Below are positions 27,204 through 35,224 of a stretch of 64,000 nucleotides of DNA, one piece after another. How positions within the stretch are numbered: position 1 is the first letter of the stretch; the number at the start of each line of letters is the position of its first letter. This DNA comes from Paludibacteraceae bacterium (GTDB lineage Bacteria > Bacteroidota > Bacteroidia > Bacteroidales > Paludibacteraceae). Under the pieces are notes generated by a model, which worked only from the letters and a program-made list of their open reading frames with translations, was not told the origin of the DNA and ran no database searches. The translations under genes and the position numbers were made by a program. The DNA is taken from assembly GCA_017454915.1 (NCBI GenBank), contig JAFTCC010000032.1, positions 1 to 64,000 on the forward strand, given 5' to 3'.

Positions 27204-27245
27204 ACTGACAATTAGTCAGTTATGTGGCAGTGGCACTTACTTTGC
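27204..27245 (+). promoter_or_regulatory. Sigma-54-type -24/-12 promoter with upstream palindrome, for hsp20
   Basis: TGGCAC at 27231-27236 and TTGC at 27242-27245 are separated by five bases, placing GG and GC twelve bases apart, exactly the sigma-54 layout. Just upstream is the palindrome ACTGAC-AATTA-GTCAGT at 27204-27220, a candidate activator or repressor site. A further TGTCAGT lies about 50 bases before it. No TAnnTTTG box is seen here. Heat-shock control by RpoN is inferred. Confidence 0.7.
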
Positions 27246-27334
27246 CTAATATAGGGTGAACGCTCGTTAAAAAGAGTTGACAATAAAAATTAAAAAGTAA
27301 TAAAACAACAATTAATAAATAGGAGGATACAATC

Positions 27335-27763
27335 ATGACACCTATCACAAGAATGAACCAAGCATGGTTACCAAGCATTTTCAACGACTTGTTTGACAAC
27401 AACTGGGCAACGGTATCAAGCACCACCCCGGCAATCAACGTCAGTGAAGACAAAGATAAATATGAGGTTGAGGTAGCAGCTCCGGGCATGACCAAAGACG
27501 ACTTCCGCATCCATGTAACTCAAGACGGCGAACTCGTAATTGGCGTTGAGAAAAAGACGCAGAGCGAGGAGCACAAAGAAGATAAGAAATACTTGCGGCG
27601 CGAGTTTTCTTACAGCAAATTTGAGCAGACAATTGACCTGCCAGACAACGTTGAGCGCAGCCGCATAAGCGCAAAAGTTAACGATGGAGTTCTGACCATC
27701 AGCCTGCCAAAGAAAACTGAAGAAGAAAAATCACGCTCACTGACCACCATCAACATCGATTAA
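27335..27763 (+). CDS. Small heat shock protein, Hsp20/alpha-crystallin family
   Basis: A 142-residue ATP-independent holdase that binds unfolding proteins. The N-terminal arm (residues 1-30) is followed by the alpha-crystallin domain, with its VAAPGMTKDDFRIHV strand and the A-x-x-x-n-GVL signature seen as AKVNDGVLTISLPK. The length is normal. A strong AGGAGG ribosome site lies at 27321-27326, unusual against the weak sites elsewhere and fitting for rapid high output. Transcription is likely from the sigma-54-type promoter at 27231-27245, giving a leader of about 80 bases. Confidence 0.93.
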   Translation: MTPITRMNQAWLPSIFNDLFDNNWATVSSTTPAINVSEDKDKYEVEVAAPGMTKDDFRIHVTQDGELVIGVEKKTQSEEHKEDKKYLRREFSYSKFEQTIDLPDNVERSRISAKVNDGVLTISLPKKTEEEKSRSLTTINID

Positions 27764-27813
27764 GCGGTTTTACAACGCTTGCAAGTTCATAGCTTCATAC
27801 ATTAACAAGTTTA

Positions 27814-27846
27814 GGGCTCGGAATTTTTCAGTTCCGAGCCCGCTTT
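27814..27846 (+). terminator. Terminator after hsp20
   Basis: A perfect ten-pair stem, GGGCTCGGAA at 27814-27823 with TTCCGAGCCC at 27832-27841, followed by GC and a five-T run. Confidence 0.88.
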
Positions 27847-27872
27847 TTGTGTGGTATGGGGGTGATGAAATT

Positions 27873-29969
27873 TTATTTCAGCCATTTGTCGAGCCATGCG
27901 AAGAATGTGCGTTGCCAAAGCACTCCGTTCTGCGGTTTGCTGACCCAGTGGTTCTCGTCGGGGAAGTAGAGCAGTTCTGCCGGCACTCCGCGCAGCACGG
28001 CGGCGTTGAAGGCTGCCATGCCCTGCGAATCGACTATGCGGTAGTCCTGCTTGCCGTGTATGCAGAGGATTGGGGTGTCCCATTCTCCGATGAAACGGTG
28101 CGGCGAGTTGGCATAACTGTTTTGCGCGACTGCGTTGTCCTTCTCCCAATATGCTCCGCCGAGGTCCCAGTTGACGAACCACATCTCCTCTGTTTCTACG
28201 TATTGTTGCTCGAGGTTGAAGATGCCGTCGTGTGCTATGAAGGCTTTGAAGCGTTTCTGGTGATGCCCGGCAATCCAATAGACTGAGAAACCTCCGTATG
28301 ATGCTCCCACACACCCGAGGCGGTCGGCGTCAACGTATGGCTCGGTGGCGAGGCTGTCGATGGCGGTGAAGTAGTCGCGCATGTTCTGTCCGCCGTAGTC
28401 TTTTGAAATCTGCTCGAGCCATTGCTGTCCGTAACCGTAGAGTCCGTGGCGGTTGGGGGCTATGATGACGTAGTCGTTGGCAGCCATGATTTGGAAGTTC
28501 CACCTTGTGCTCCAGAATTGGCTCACGGGGCTTTGTGGACCGCCTTGGCAGTAGAGCAGGGCGGGATATTTTTTATTGGGGTCGAAGTCGGGCGGCAGTA
28601 TAATCCAGCACTGCATCTGCTCGCCGTTGGTAGTGGTGAGCCAGCGCTCGCGGACTTCTCCCATGTGGAGTTGGTCGAGGATGTGTTTGTTCTCAAATGT
28701 GATTTGTGTCTGCTCTCCTGAATTGATGTCGATGTTGTAGAGTTCGTTAGGCATTGACATGCTGTGACGCAGTCCGGCGAGGTGTCCGTCGTTGAGCAGC
28801 CCTATCCATGCGTAGTCGTGCACGCCTTGTGTGATTTGGCGTATTTGCGGGTTGCGCAGGTCGGTGAGTTGGTAAACTTGGCAGGTGGCGTGCTGCGTTG
28901 ATGTGAAGAATAGCCCGTCGGACGTTTTGTTCCAAATCATTGCTTCGACGCTCTGGTCGAAGTTGGCGAAGAGGTCCCATTTTTCGTGGCTCTGCAGGTC
29001 CATCACGTAGAGGCGGTTTTTGTCGGACTCATATCCGTCGCGCTCCATAGACTGCCATGCAATATACTTGCCGTCGGGCGAGAATAGCGGGTTGATGTCA
29101 TAGCCCATGTTTTGGTCGGCGGTGTCGAGTTTGCAGAGGTTGACGGTTTCGCCGGTTTCTATCTCGTAGAGGAATATGTCGGAGTCTGTTGAGAGCGAGT
29201 ACTCTTTGCCGGTTTTTTTGCGGCAGGTGTACGCTATGAATTTGCTGTCGGGCGAGAAGTCGAGTTGTTCCATGCCTCCCCACGGGCGCATGGGTGACTC
29301 GAATAGTGTGCCTTCGAGCAGGTCGGTAGGCTCTCCGAGTTTTGAGCCGTCAAACGGTGCTACAAAGGGGTGGGGGATTTGGTCAACCCACTCGTCCCAG
29401 TGGCGGTACATCAGGTCGGTTACTATGCGTCCCTCGGCCTTGTCGAGGTCGGGATAGATGTCGGCGGTAGTTGGTCCGTTCTGCACTGTTGCGATATATA
29501 GCAGTTGTTTTTCATCAGGTGAGAAGCGGAAGTCCTCCACGCCGTCTTCCACGTCGGTAAGTTGAGTGCTCTTGCCTGTTTCCGTGTCAAGTATGTGGAC
29601 TTGCGGCGCTCCGCTTTCTGCACTTAAATATGCTATGCGTTTGCCATCGTTGAGCCATTGCGCGCAGTGCTCCGAAGTGTTGGTGCGCGTGAGGCGTTGG
29701 TTGTTATTGCCGTCGGCGTCAATAACGTAGAGTTCGCGGTTTGATTTGTTCTCTTTGACGTTGGAATAAGTTACTCCATAGAGTATCCGCTTGCCGTCGG
29801 GTGATACGCACGGACCACTCATGTTGCCGAAAGCCCACAGCACTTCGGGTGTTAGGCGGTGGTTCTCAATCGCGGGTTCGTTTTTGTCGCACGTTAGCGT
29901 TTCGGTCTTTTTCATTTCGCATGCGGTTAGGGCGAGCACTATGCCCGCAATTGTTAATAGTTTTTTCAT
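27873..29969 (-). CDS. S9 family peptidase (prolyl oligopeptidase type) lipoprotein
   Basis: From the ATG at 29969 (MKKLLTIAGIVLALTAC) this is a 698-residue envelope lipoprotein; an upstream ATG at 30011 would overlap dsbD and spoil the signal. The first about 420 residues form a beta-propeller with PD40-like repeats (SPDGKRILY, SPDEKQLLY, SPDGKYIAW). The C-terminal alpha/beta hydrolase domain has the nucleophile in GASYGGFS and a His near the end (DENHWVS). It cleaves small peptides, often after proline or alanine. It lies just downstream of dsbD. Confidence 0.9.
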   Translation of the reverse strand: MKKLLTIAGIVLALTACEMKKTETLTCDKNEPAIENHRLTPEVLWAFGNMSGPCVSPDGKRILYGVTYSNVKENKSNRELYVIDADGNNNQRLTRTNTSEHCAQWLNDGKRIAYLSAESGAPQVHILDTETGKSTQLTDVEDGVEDFRFSPDEKQLLYIATVQNGPTTADIYPDLDKAEGRIVTDLMYRHWDEWVDQIPHPFVAPFDGSKLGEPTDLLEGTLFESPMRPWGGMEQLDFSPDSKFIAYTCRKKTGKEYSLSTDSDIFLYEIETGETVNLCKLDTADQNMGYDINPLFSPDGKYIAWQSMERDGYESDKNRLYVMDLQSHEKWDLFANFDQSVEAMIWNKTSDGLFFTSTQHATCQVYQLTDLRNPQIRQITQGVHDYAWIGLLNDGHLAGLRHSMSMPNELYNIDINSGEQTQITFENKHILDQLHMGEVRERWLTTTNGEQMQCWIILPPDFDPNKKYPALLYCQGGPQSPVSQFWSTRWNFQIMAANDYVIIAPNRHGLYGYGQQWLEQISKDYGGQNMRDYFTAIDSLATEPYVDADRLGCVGASYGGFSVYWIAGHHQKRFKAFIAHDGIFNLEQQYVETEEMWFVNWDLGGAYWEKDNAVAQNSYANSPHRFIGEWDTPILCIHGKQDYRIVDSQGMAAFNAAVLRGVPAELLYFPDENHWVSKPQNGVLWQRTFFAWLDKWLK

Positions 29970-29992
29970 TATTGTCGTTTTGCTTGTTTCTG

Positions 29993-31918
29993 TTAGTTTG
30001 ATGTTAGCCACTTCAGGAATTTGTCAGGGTCTGTGGTGAATGCGCACGGCGGGGCGATTACTTTACCGTCGGGAGCCTGAATAATGAAGAAAGGTTGCGC
30101 GTTGGCGTAGTAACGGTGGCGTTGCAGGTAGCTCCACTTGTCACCGTATGTCTTGAGAGTGATGCTCTTGCCGTTTTCTGTTACGGTGATGGGCTCGTCA
30201 AGCTCGCGTTTGTCGTCCACCATGAGAGTCACGACGATGAACTCGTTGTCGAGGACCTGCTTTACGCGGCTGTCCGCCAGCACTTTGCTCTCCATCTCGC
30301 GGCAGTTGACGCAGCCGTATCCCGAGAAGTCGATAAGCACGGTTTTCCATTCCTCTTGTGCCAGTTTCATGGCCTCGTCGTAGTCCGTGAGGTGCCGGTT
30401 TTTGTCGCCGTTGATGCTAAAGTCTTGTGGAGCTGCCGGCGGAGCAAATGCGCTGACGGCGTTTACTGGTGCTCCCCACAGGCCCGGCAGCATATAAACT
30501 GCAAAAGCTATGGAAATAAGTCCGAGCATAAGCTCGGTGGTGCTTGCTCCCCTTGAGTCGCTGTCCTCATTTTTGAGGGTGATGATGCGCAGCAGATAAA
30601 GTCCCATGAGCAGGAATATGGCGAACCACAGGCACAGGAACATGGGCCTGGAAAGAAGTCCCCAGCCGTATGCCAAGTCTGCCACGGAGAAGAACTTGAG
30701 CGAGAAAGCGAGTTCAAGAAATCCGAGGCACACCTTCAGGCGTTGCATCCACTGCCCTGATTTCGGCAACTTTTGTGTTGCGGCAGGGAACAGTGCGCAA
30801 AGGCTGAACGGCAGAGACAGCGCAACGGCGAACCCTAACATTCCAACAGCAGGCGCAAGCAGCCCGCCGTCAGTGGCGGCTTCCACGAGGAGTGTGCCGA
30901 TGATGGGGCCTGTGCAACTGAACGACACAAGCACGAGAGTGAACGCCATAAACAAGATGCTCACAAATCCGGCGGCAGAGTTGGCGCGCTGGTCGAGGCG
31001 GTTTGTCCACGAGGCTGGAAGAACAATTTCAAAGGCTCCGAAGAACGACAGGGCGAATACTATGAGCAGCGCAAAGAACAACAAGTTGAAGAAAGCGTTG
31101 GTGGCGAGGTTGTTGAGCGCCGATGCGCCGAAGATGACCGTGATAAGCAGGCCGAGCCCGACGTAGATGAGCACTATGGCAAGTCCGTAGAGCCATGCGT
31201 CGCGTCGTGCGTGACCACTTTCGCCACGGTGCATGAAGAAACTGATGGTCATCGGAATCACTGGCCACACGCACGGGGTGAACAGTGCGACAAGACCGCC
31301 GAGCAGTCCCATTAAGAAAATCCACCACAGGCTCAAACCTTTTTGCGGCACGTCACCGCCCTCAGGTATTTCTGCCGGCTTCCAAAATTCAGATGTGTCT
31401 GCCGCCGGAGCGCCAAAGTCAATGGTGTGGAACGCGCCTTCACCATCATCAACAGGTGCGGCACTCACGGGGTTTTCGTTGAACGAGAAATCATAGCGGT
31501 TGTTACTCAAGCAGCTGTTGCCGTCGTTGCAGACGTTGTATGCCACATATCCCTTGAAGTCAATCTTTTCGCCATTCCTTGGCAGCCGTTGTTCGATGGT
31601 CATGGAGTGTTCATAATAGGTGATGTCCATGTCGAAGTCCTCATCGAAGATTGTGATGGGTTTGCCTTTGACGTGCGGCGGCTCGTCAAGTCTCACGCCT
31701 CCGAGTTCTTCAAACTCGAGCCGTGTGGCAGACGGCCCGTCGTCAGGTGTGTTAATGTCATAGAGGTGCCAGCCGTCATCAATGGAGGCCGTGAGTCGCA
31801 CAACTACATCCTTTGCGGTCGTGTCGGCTTGGAAAGTCCAGTGTACAGGGTTGTAAATCTGCGCCTGCATGAGCAGCCACACTGCAGCAAAGATAATTGT
31901 TAGACTAATTCTTTTCAT
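29993..31918 (-). CDS. dsbD: Thiol:disulfide interchange protein DsbD
   Basis: A 641-residue three-part membrane protein that carries electrons from cytoplasmic thioredoxin to the periplasm. After a signal peptide, the alpha domain (about 20-150) has its redox Cys pair in NVCNDGNSCLSNN. The middle part has about eight membrane helices with the conserved FTPCVWPVIPM and FSCTGPIIGT Cys motifs. The C-terminal thioredoxin-like domain holds CVNC. All redox cysteines are present. It is upstream of the S9 peptidase gene with a 23-base gap. Confidence 0.92.
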   Translation of the reverse strand: MKRISLTIIFAAVWLLMQAQIYNPVHWTFQADTTAKDVVVRLTASIDDGWHLYDINTPDDGPSATRLEFEELGGVRLDEPPHVKGKPITIFDEDFDMDITYYEHSMTIEQRLPRNGEKIDFKGYVAYNVCNDGNSCLSNNRYDFSFNENPVSAAPVDDGEGAFHTIDFGAPAADTSEFWKPAEIPEGGDVPQKGLSLWWIFLMGLLGGLVALFTPCVWPVIPMTISFFMHRGESGHARRDAWLYGLAIVLIYVGLGLLITVIFGASALNNLATNAFFNLLFFALLIVFALSFFGAFEIVLPASWTNRLDQRANSAAGFVSILFMAFTLVLVSFSCTGPIIGTLLVEAATDGGLLAPAVGMLGFAVALSLPFSLCALFPAATQKLPKSGQWMQRLKVCLGFLELAFSLKFFSVADLAYGWGLLSRPMFLCLWFAIFLLMGLYLLRIITLKNEDSDSRGASTTELMLGLISIAFAVYMLPGLWGAPVNAVSAFAPPAAPQDFSINGDKNRHLTDYDEAMKLAQEEWKTVLIDFSGYGCVNCREMESKVLADSRVKQVLDNEFIVVTLMVDDKRELDEPITVTENGKSITLKTYGDKWSYLQRHRYYANAQPFFIIQAPDGKVIAPPCAFTTDPDKFLKWLTSN

Positions 31919-32160
31919 GTTTATTGTTAATTATCAAATGCGAAGTTACGGAAAAAAAAGCAGATGGCAAAACTTTTTTTGTCATGGCAGCGACTTCCCT
32001 TTTGGCAGCACCAACAAAGAGCAGAGAATATGGATATATTATAACGGCGAATGAGCAAATGATTTTTTTTGTGTTCAACAATTCAAGACAAATCGGTCAT
32101 TAGGCCGACAACAAGATTTCTCATTTCTAAACTTTCCATATACATAATTTCGCAATTATG

Positions 32161-32250
32161 GCACGCTTTCAGCGTGCATAGGTGAGTTGATTCCACATCC
32201 GCAGGTTGCATAGCAACCTGCGGTTACTGAAAGGACACGCTTTCAGCGTG
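32161..32250. repeat. Cluster of three REP-like hairpins
   Basis: Hairpin one is GCACGCT-TTC-AGCGTGC at 32161-32177. Hairpin two is a perfect eleven-pair stem, CCGCAGGTTGC-ATA-GCAACCTGCGG, at 32199-32223. Hairpin three, CACGCT-TTC-AGCGTG at 32236-32250, repeats the first. They lie in the 556-base gap between dsbD and the WYL gene. They differ in sequence from the 70-bp repeats at the left end. The rest of the gap is AT-rich up to 32160 and purine-rich after 32250, with no gene that I trust. Confidence 0.85.
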
Positions 32251-32474
32251 ATAGTTGTGGATTGCAGTGCGCAACAATGTGGAACGCCGAGGGAGTGTGA
32301 GGAGAAAGGATGTGTCGGGTGGATTATGGGTGTTGTAGTTGTGATTTGAGTTGTGCGGAGATTGTTGCGATGATGAAACCACGGAGTGTGGAGTACTGCT
32401 TTGCGCGTGAATGGGGTGTGAGGTTCTTTGTCTTCTTGAGGTGCTTTTTGTATTCTTTTTTGGGCCGATTTGGG

Positions 32475-33419
32475 TTAAATGCCATATTTGTCTGCCATAC
32501 TCTTTACCAGCCATATAATTTCCTCTCTCACGTATTGAGGCGACAAGATTTCAACTTCGTTGCCCATGGATAGAATGTGTTGAATGAAGTCGTATGATGG
32601 CATTACTTTTACTGTAAAGATGGAGTAGTCGCTATACTTTTCCACTTCTCGTTGTGATTTGTGGAGCGGTAGTGAGCGGATATATTGTCTTCGATGGTTG
32701 ATGTCGCTGACTTTCAGGCGTATAAGTTCTGTGCTGAAGTCTTCATGGTCAACAATGATTCCAAAAGCGTCGTCGAAGTACGATTTGGCTGAAAAATCGC
32801 ATGGAATCTTGAACTTTTCGTCAGTCGCTTCAAGCCGTTTTATTCTGTCGAGTGCGTAGCGGCGAATATGCCTTTTGCTGGCGTTGTTATTGTTTTCAGG
32901 GTCGTTTCGGTCCACGCCTATGATGTACCATCGTTGTTTGAATATTTTGACGCAATAAGGTTCCAGCATTATTTCTTGCGGCATGTCGTCGTAGAAGTCT
33001 TGATAGACCATGAGTATGATATGATTATTTTTCATGGCTTCCAGAATTTTTAACAGATAGGTGTTGCCAGACGGCACAGGCTCGTAGAGCACCCTCTCGC
33101 GCAGATTTTTGCTGTCTTGCAGCAGGTTGTTGACGGCAAAAGCCGATAGCAGCCAGTCTTTGATATTGTCTTTCTCCAACCATTCTCGGTTGCCGATGCG
33201 GTACCTGTATCCGTTGCGTGCATCAGATGAAATTTCGATGCCAAATGTTTCCTCTATCGCCCTTAGACAGTCGGCGAAAGTCCGTTTGGGCAGTGCCGTC
33301 CCTTGCGAGTTGACATCGGTCTTTGCCCATTCTTCAACAAACTCGCTATAGGTCATGCCCCGAGGGTTTTCATATAGTTTTGTCAGAATCCAGATGTGTC
33401 TGCGTAAGTAATCTTTCAT
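32475..33419 (-). CDS. WYL-domain transcriptional regulator
   Basis: A 314-residue protein. An N-terminal winged-helix-like part (about 1-75) has a TFADCLRAIEETFGIEI stretch. A linker and the WYL domain follow at about 120-215, with MLEPYCVKIFKQRWYIIGVD and RRYALDRIKRL, then the WCX C-terminal part. WYL proteins sense a ligand, often nucleic acid fragments, and control nearby genes, frequently of defence systems. Here the neighbours are a broken nuclease gene and the micro-gene cluster, so its targets are not clear. No promoter box was seen. Confidence 0.85.
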   Translation of the reverse strand: MKDYLRRHIWILTKLYENPRGMTYSEFVEEWAKTDVNSQGTALPKRTFADCLRAIEETFGIEISSDARNGYRYRIGNREWLEKDNIKDWLLSAFAVNNLLQDSKNLRERVLYEPVPSGNTYLLKILEAMKNNHIILMVYQDFYDDMPQEIMLEPYCVKIFKQRWYIIGVDRNDPENNNNASKRHIRRYALDRIKRLEATDEKFKIPCDFSAKSYFDDAFGIIVDHEDFSTELIRLKVSDINHRRQYIRSLPLHKSQREVEKYSDYSIFTVKVMPSYDFIQHILSMGNEVEILSPQYVREEIIWLVKSMADKYGI

Positions 33420-33481
33420 TTTTTTTGAGTCAGGAGCCAGGAGTCAGTAGTCAGTAGTACTTAAAAAACTCATAAAAAGGA

Positions 33482-33532
33482 AGTGCTACTCTCGATTTAT
33501 AATGAAAATAGGGAGTAGCACTATCTGCTATT
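33482..33532. terminator. Hairpin at the end of the nuclease gene remnant
   Basis: AGTGCTACTC at 33482-33491 pairs perfectly with GAGTAGCACT at 33523-33532, with a 31-base loop. It overlaps the stop codon of the LHH gene. No T run follows, so it may be a transposed inverted repeat rather than a terminator. Confidence 0.5.
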
Positions 33533-34049
33533 TGTTGTAAATCCTGTGTTTTTCGTCTTCTGAGAATGCTTTGAAGCGTGCCTGCCAGTGTTGTGATTTT
33601 TCAGCGTCAAACTGCTGGCGGTCGATTTCTGATTCATCGTCAAAATGATGCAGAATGCTGAAGTTGCCGTCGCCTTTGTGTTCTGCCCATGTGAGTTCGG
33701 CAAGTGGCGAGTCTTGGTGTTGTCCGATGTTGTGGAGTTCGTATGGGTCGCCGTTTTGGTCGCGCGGCGGAAAACCTTCGCCAATCAGGTCCACATTGTT
33801 GTATTGTGCCCACTCTTCGTATTTTTTGAGCCCCTGCTGCGGCGAGTCACGCAGCCATGTATTTCGCCGTATGGAATAGTCGCTCCAGTCGATGTCTGTG
33901 CGGCACAGCGCCCATCTTCCGCCGACCTTTCAGGCCTGAAGTCCGGTGCGCATATAAATCTCTGCCTCTGCCATTGAGCCGATGTGTCGGATAATCTCCT
34001 CTGGCCAGCATGTCCGTTGACGGATAGTGTTTTGTTCTTGAGTAGTCAT
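33528..34049 (-). pseudogene. LHH-family (HNH/Endo VII) nuclease gene with an in-frame TGA
   Basis: From the ATG at 34049, 39 codons read MTTQEQNTIRQ to MRTGLQA, then a TGA at 33930-33932. The same frame continues for 133 codons without a further stop. That part contains EELAQ-like spacing, GDPYELHNIGQHQDSPL and LAELTWAEHKGDGN, then ESEIDRQQFDAE. I recognise the LHH nuclease pattern of polymorphic toxins, although the expected His-His reads His-Asn here. The length, about 172 codons, fits a stand-alone toxin domain. One base change (for example CGA to TGA) would explain the break. No immunity gene is evident unless it is one of the small genes nearby. Confidence 0.75.
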
Positions 34050-34121
34050 GATATGGTATGATAAAAACTGTTTGTAAAGGTAGTGCTTCTATTCCAATTG
34101 AGCAAATGGGTGTTGTCCCCC

Positions 34122-34155
34122 AAAAAAATCGGGAGTATAAACTTCCGATTTTTTT
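34122..34155. terminator. Bidirectional terminator after the micro-gene cluster
   Basis: ATCGGGAG pairs with CTTCCGAT (one mismatch) around a short loop, flanked by seven A on one side and seven T on the other. It can stop transcripts in both directions, including the minus-strand micro-gene operon ending at 34169. Confidence 0.85.
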
Positions 34156-34168
34156 GTGCTAAGTATCA

Positions 34169-34357
34169 TTATTTATGAATAAGTTTACATATCCACCTCC
34201 ACAGCGGCAGCGGCATATAGGAATGCTCATTGGTCATGTTACCGCAACGTGGGCAGGGGACTGGCATAGACATAATAGTCGCATTCCATTCAATGTCTGG
34301 CGCCTCAAAGCGCATGCCGCATGCCCTGCATACAAATTGTGTTTGTCCTCTGTACAT
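34169..34357 (-). CDS. Small zinc-ribbon protein, last gene of the micro-gene cluster
   Basis: A 62-residue protein with two Cys pairs, CRAC at residues 10-13 and CPRC at about 35-38. This is the pattern of a rubredoxin-like zinc ribbon, with a basic and aromatic tail (PLWRWICKLIHK). It may bind nucleic acid or a partner protein. It is the last of four tightly placed small genes on this strand. No family name can be given with confidence. Confidence 0.7.
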   Translation of the reverse strand: MYRGQTQFVCRACGMRFEAPDIEWNATIMSMPVPCPRCGNMTNEHSYMPLPLWRWICKLIHK

Positions 34358-34410
34358 TGTTGATAATTTTTAGTTTTTGTTTAATCCTCATTTCTTTACA
34401 AAGTTGTTAT

Positions 34411-34548
34411 CTAAATGCCTGGACGGTTCATTTTATCCCTGATGTCTTTGAGAGGGTCGGATTGTTTTTTCTTGGAAAATGCGTCGATTATTGCTTTTAC
34501 GATTGTTCCTACTGTTCCCAATGGTGCTGGATCTTTGAAAATAATCAT
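34411..34548 (-). CDS. Micro-gene: 45-residue protein, unknown
   Basis: Starts at ATG 34548 and encodes MIIFKDPAPLGTVGTIVKAI followed by a Lys-rich part and DPLKDIRDKMNRPGI. A short hydrophobic or amphipathic helix is followed by a charged helix. It is too short for usual gene finders. It lies 53 bases upstream of the zinc-ribbon gene and 53 bases downstream of the next micro-gene, and the even spacing supports a real operon. No homologue is recognised. Confidence 0.55.
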   Translation of the reverse strand: MIIFKDPAPLGTVGTIVKAIIDAFSKKKQSDPLKDIRDKMNRPGI

Positions 34549-34601
34549 AATGATGAAGTTTTTATGCCCTGCGGCGCGGTGTGCGTCGCAGGGCGGGTTA
34601 A

Positions 34602-34745
34602 TTACTTTTGGTTGTTGTTTGATGTGTTGCTGCTGGTGCCAAGGGCTTTGCCCAAGTCTTCCTTACCGCGTCGGCCGAGTTCAGTTGCTGTGCCTAATGC
34701 CAACAGACCGAGGGCAATTTTTACTAATCCTTTTGCGAGTTCCAT
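34602..34745 (-). CDS. Micro-gene: 47-residue protein with an amphipathic helix, unknown
   Basis: Starts at ATG 34745 and encodes MELAKGLVKIALGLLALGTA, then ELGRRGKEDLGKALG and a Ser/Asn-rich tail. The first 20 residues would form an amphipathic or membrane-seeking helix. The composition resembles small peptides that sit on membranes, such as modulins or type I toxins, but that is only a resemblance. Codon use and spacing match its neighbours. Confidence 0.55.
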   Translation of the reverse strand: MELAKGLVKIALGLLALGTATELGRRGKEDLGKALGTSSNTSNNNQK

Positions 34746-34807
34746 GATAGAGTGATTTAATGTGTGACAAATAAGAGTTGATATGCCTATCGGCGTTTAA
34801 CCATTGT

Positions 34808-34951
34808 CTAATACTTCGTGTCGAAAAGGAAGTCGATAAAGTCAGAGATGACCTTTCCGATAGAATGTCCTTTTTGAACCAGTTCGCCAGCTGTTTTCTT
34901 GACGACTTCGTGATTTTTTAGTACTTCTTGTAATGTTTTGTCTTGGTCCAT
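34808..34951 (-). CDS. Micro-gene: 47-residue acidic/helical protein, first of the cluster
   Basis: Starts at ATG 34951 and encodes MDQDKTLQEVLKNHEVVKK, followed by TAGELVQKGHSIGKVISDFI and DFLFDTKY. It is probably all helix. It follows a TAAATTTG promoter box at 35000-35007, giving a leader near 40 bases, and leads a four-gene cluster that closes with a terminator at 34122-34155. No family is recognised. Confidence 0.55.
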   Translation of the reverse strand: MDQDKTLQEVLKNHEVVKKTAGELVQKGHSIGKVISDFIDFLFDTKY

Positions 34952-34999
34952 AGTAAAAATTATTTAGTGGGTTAATATGTTTTTTTTGTTTTTCGGTGG

Positions 35000-35007
35000 C
35001 AAATTTA
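35000..35007 (-). promoter_or_regulatory. -7 promoter element (TAAATTTG) of the micro-gene operon
   Basis: TAnnTTTG on the minus strand, 48 bases upstream of the first micro-gene ATG. No clear -33 element. Confidence 0.6.
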
Positions 35008-35182
35008 AATGTTTGCAATGCGAAATTACCGCATAGGTGTGAAAAAAATGAAAGTTTTTGTTAAGCCGAAGTCAGAATTGCCTTTAATTTTGTTGGCCTA
35101 AAAAGTGTGGACACGACATGGCGTGTCCCAATAATCTTGACATGCAAATAGTAAATAATTTGCCTATGTGCAGAATTTTTGC

Positions 35183-35190
35183 GAACTTTG
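35183..35190 (+). promoter_or_regulatory. Near-consensus -7 element (GAACTTTG) for valS
   Basis: One base off TAnnTTTG. It lies 34 bases before the ATG at 35225 and would exclude the longer start at 35168. Confidence 0.45.
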
Positions 35191-35224
35191 CATGATAATT
35201 CAAAAACTGCGTTTTTTTAGCAAT

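Noticed and set aside
32224-32514. 96-codon minus-strand frame near the REP-like hairpins
   Set aside because: It overlaps the end of the WYL gene and a hairpin, is rich in Ser, Thr, His and Asn, and has no domain; it looks like translated noncoding DNA.
33930-33932. TGA as a selenocysteine codon in the nuclease gene
   Set aside because: No Sec-type context or hairpin is evident, and LHH nucleases are not selenoproteins; a nonsense mutation is simpler.
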